A stretch of 6,137 nucleotides of DNA. Source: Chromatocurvus sp046260215. GTDB taxonomy: Bacteria > Pseudomonadota > Gammaproteobacteria > Pseudomonadales > Halieaceae. Positions 6,054 to 6,137 of the stretch are shown piece by piece (the stretch's first letter is position 1; every line of letters starts with the position of its first letter). The notes under the pieces are model-generated. The model did no database searches, was not told the origin of the DNA, and saw only the letters and a list, made by a program, of their open reading frames with translations. The position numbers and the translations under genes are program-made. The stretch spans positions 1 through 6,137 of the forward strand of contig JBHEPQ010000231.1 in assembly GCA_046260215.1 (NCBI GenBank), in the 5' to 3' direction.

Positions 6054-6137
6054 ATGGCCACAACGAGCCTTAGCCTTGGCGAGCACTGGGAAATCTTCAT
6101 CAGGAATGAAATCGCCAGCGGCCGCTACGGTTCGGCA
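6054..6137 (+). CDS. parD: ParD-family antitoxin, N-terminal fragment (runs off the window)
   Basis: Only the first 28 codons are present. They read TTSLSLGEHWEIFIRNEI followed by ASGRYGSA, the classic start of ParD-type antitoxins: a short beta strand (TTSLSL) that pairs in the ribbon-helix-helix dimer and contacts DNA, a first helix, and the conserved GRYGSASE turn into the second helix. ParD normally neutralises the ParE toxin, a DNA gyrase inhibitor, through its C-terminal half, which lies outside this window. The ATG at 6054 is preferred because AGGA (6044-6047) sits 6 nt upstream. An in-frame ATG at 6036 would add six residues but has no ribosome binding site and lies inside the putative operator. 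A downstream parE gene is expected. A CopG-like or other RelB/ParD-superfamily antitoxin is the main alternative. Confidence 0.82.
   Translation, partial: MATTSLSLGEHWEIFIRNEIASGRYGSA

Overview
This window looks like the chromosome of a GC-rich Gammaproteobacterium, possibly a marine or environmental heterotroph. The grounds are the GC-rich coding DNA, a very large Oar-type TonB-dependent receptor with an EEVLVTA-type TonB box and a C-terminal Phe, PAPS-type sulfotransferases, and a ParD antitoxin. The genus cannot be fixed from the sequence alone.

Layout. Positions 23-3298 (minus strand) encode a 1091-residue outer-membrane receptor. It has a Sec signal peptide, a carboxypeptidase-regulatory-like (CarboxypepD_reg) N-terminal domain, a plug and a beta-barrel. 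Upstream of it lies a 282-nt gap (3299-3580) holding a candidate terminator for the preceding genes and two hairpins in the probable leader of the receptor mRNA. Next, also on the minus strand, are two adjacent sulfotransferase-fold genes (4287-5120, then 3581-4285). They are separated by one base (TAG-C-ATG) and are almost certainly co-translated. A 78-nt divergent intergenic region separates them from a plus-strand hexapeptide-repeat O-acyltransferase (5199-5963). That gene has no Shine-Dalgarno sequence, but a good sigma70-type promoter is placed so that transcription should begin at the A of its ATG (a leaderless mRNA). Finally, 5993-6137 holds a strong promoter, a 7-bp inverted repeat across the -10/start region, and the first 28 codons of a ParD/ribbon-helix-helix antitoxin that runs off the window. 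A ParE-type toxin gene is expected just beyond.

How the genes may work together. The two sulfotransferases and the acyltransferase are all small-group-transfer enzymes typical of glycan or cell-surface decoration, and a large surface receptor lies next to them. A surface-glycan sulfation/acylation locus is a reasonable inference, but no glycosyltransferase, PAPS-synthesis or export gene is visible to confirm it. The ParD module is probably an independent accessory element. The most testable observations are the leaderless acyltransferase promoter, the parD operator architecture, the coupled sulfotransferase pair and the structured receptor leader. I found no RNA genes, CRISPR array, insertion sequence or integron attC site.
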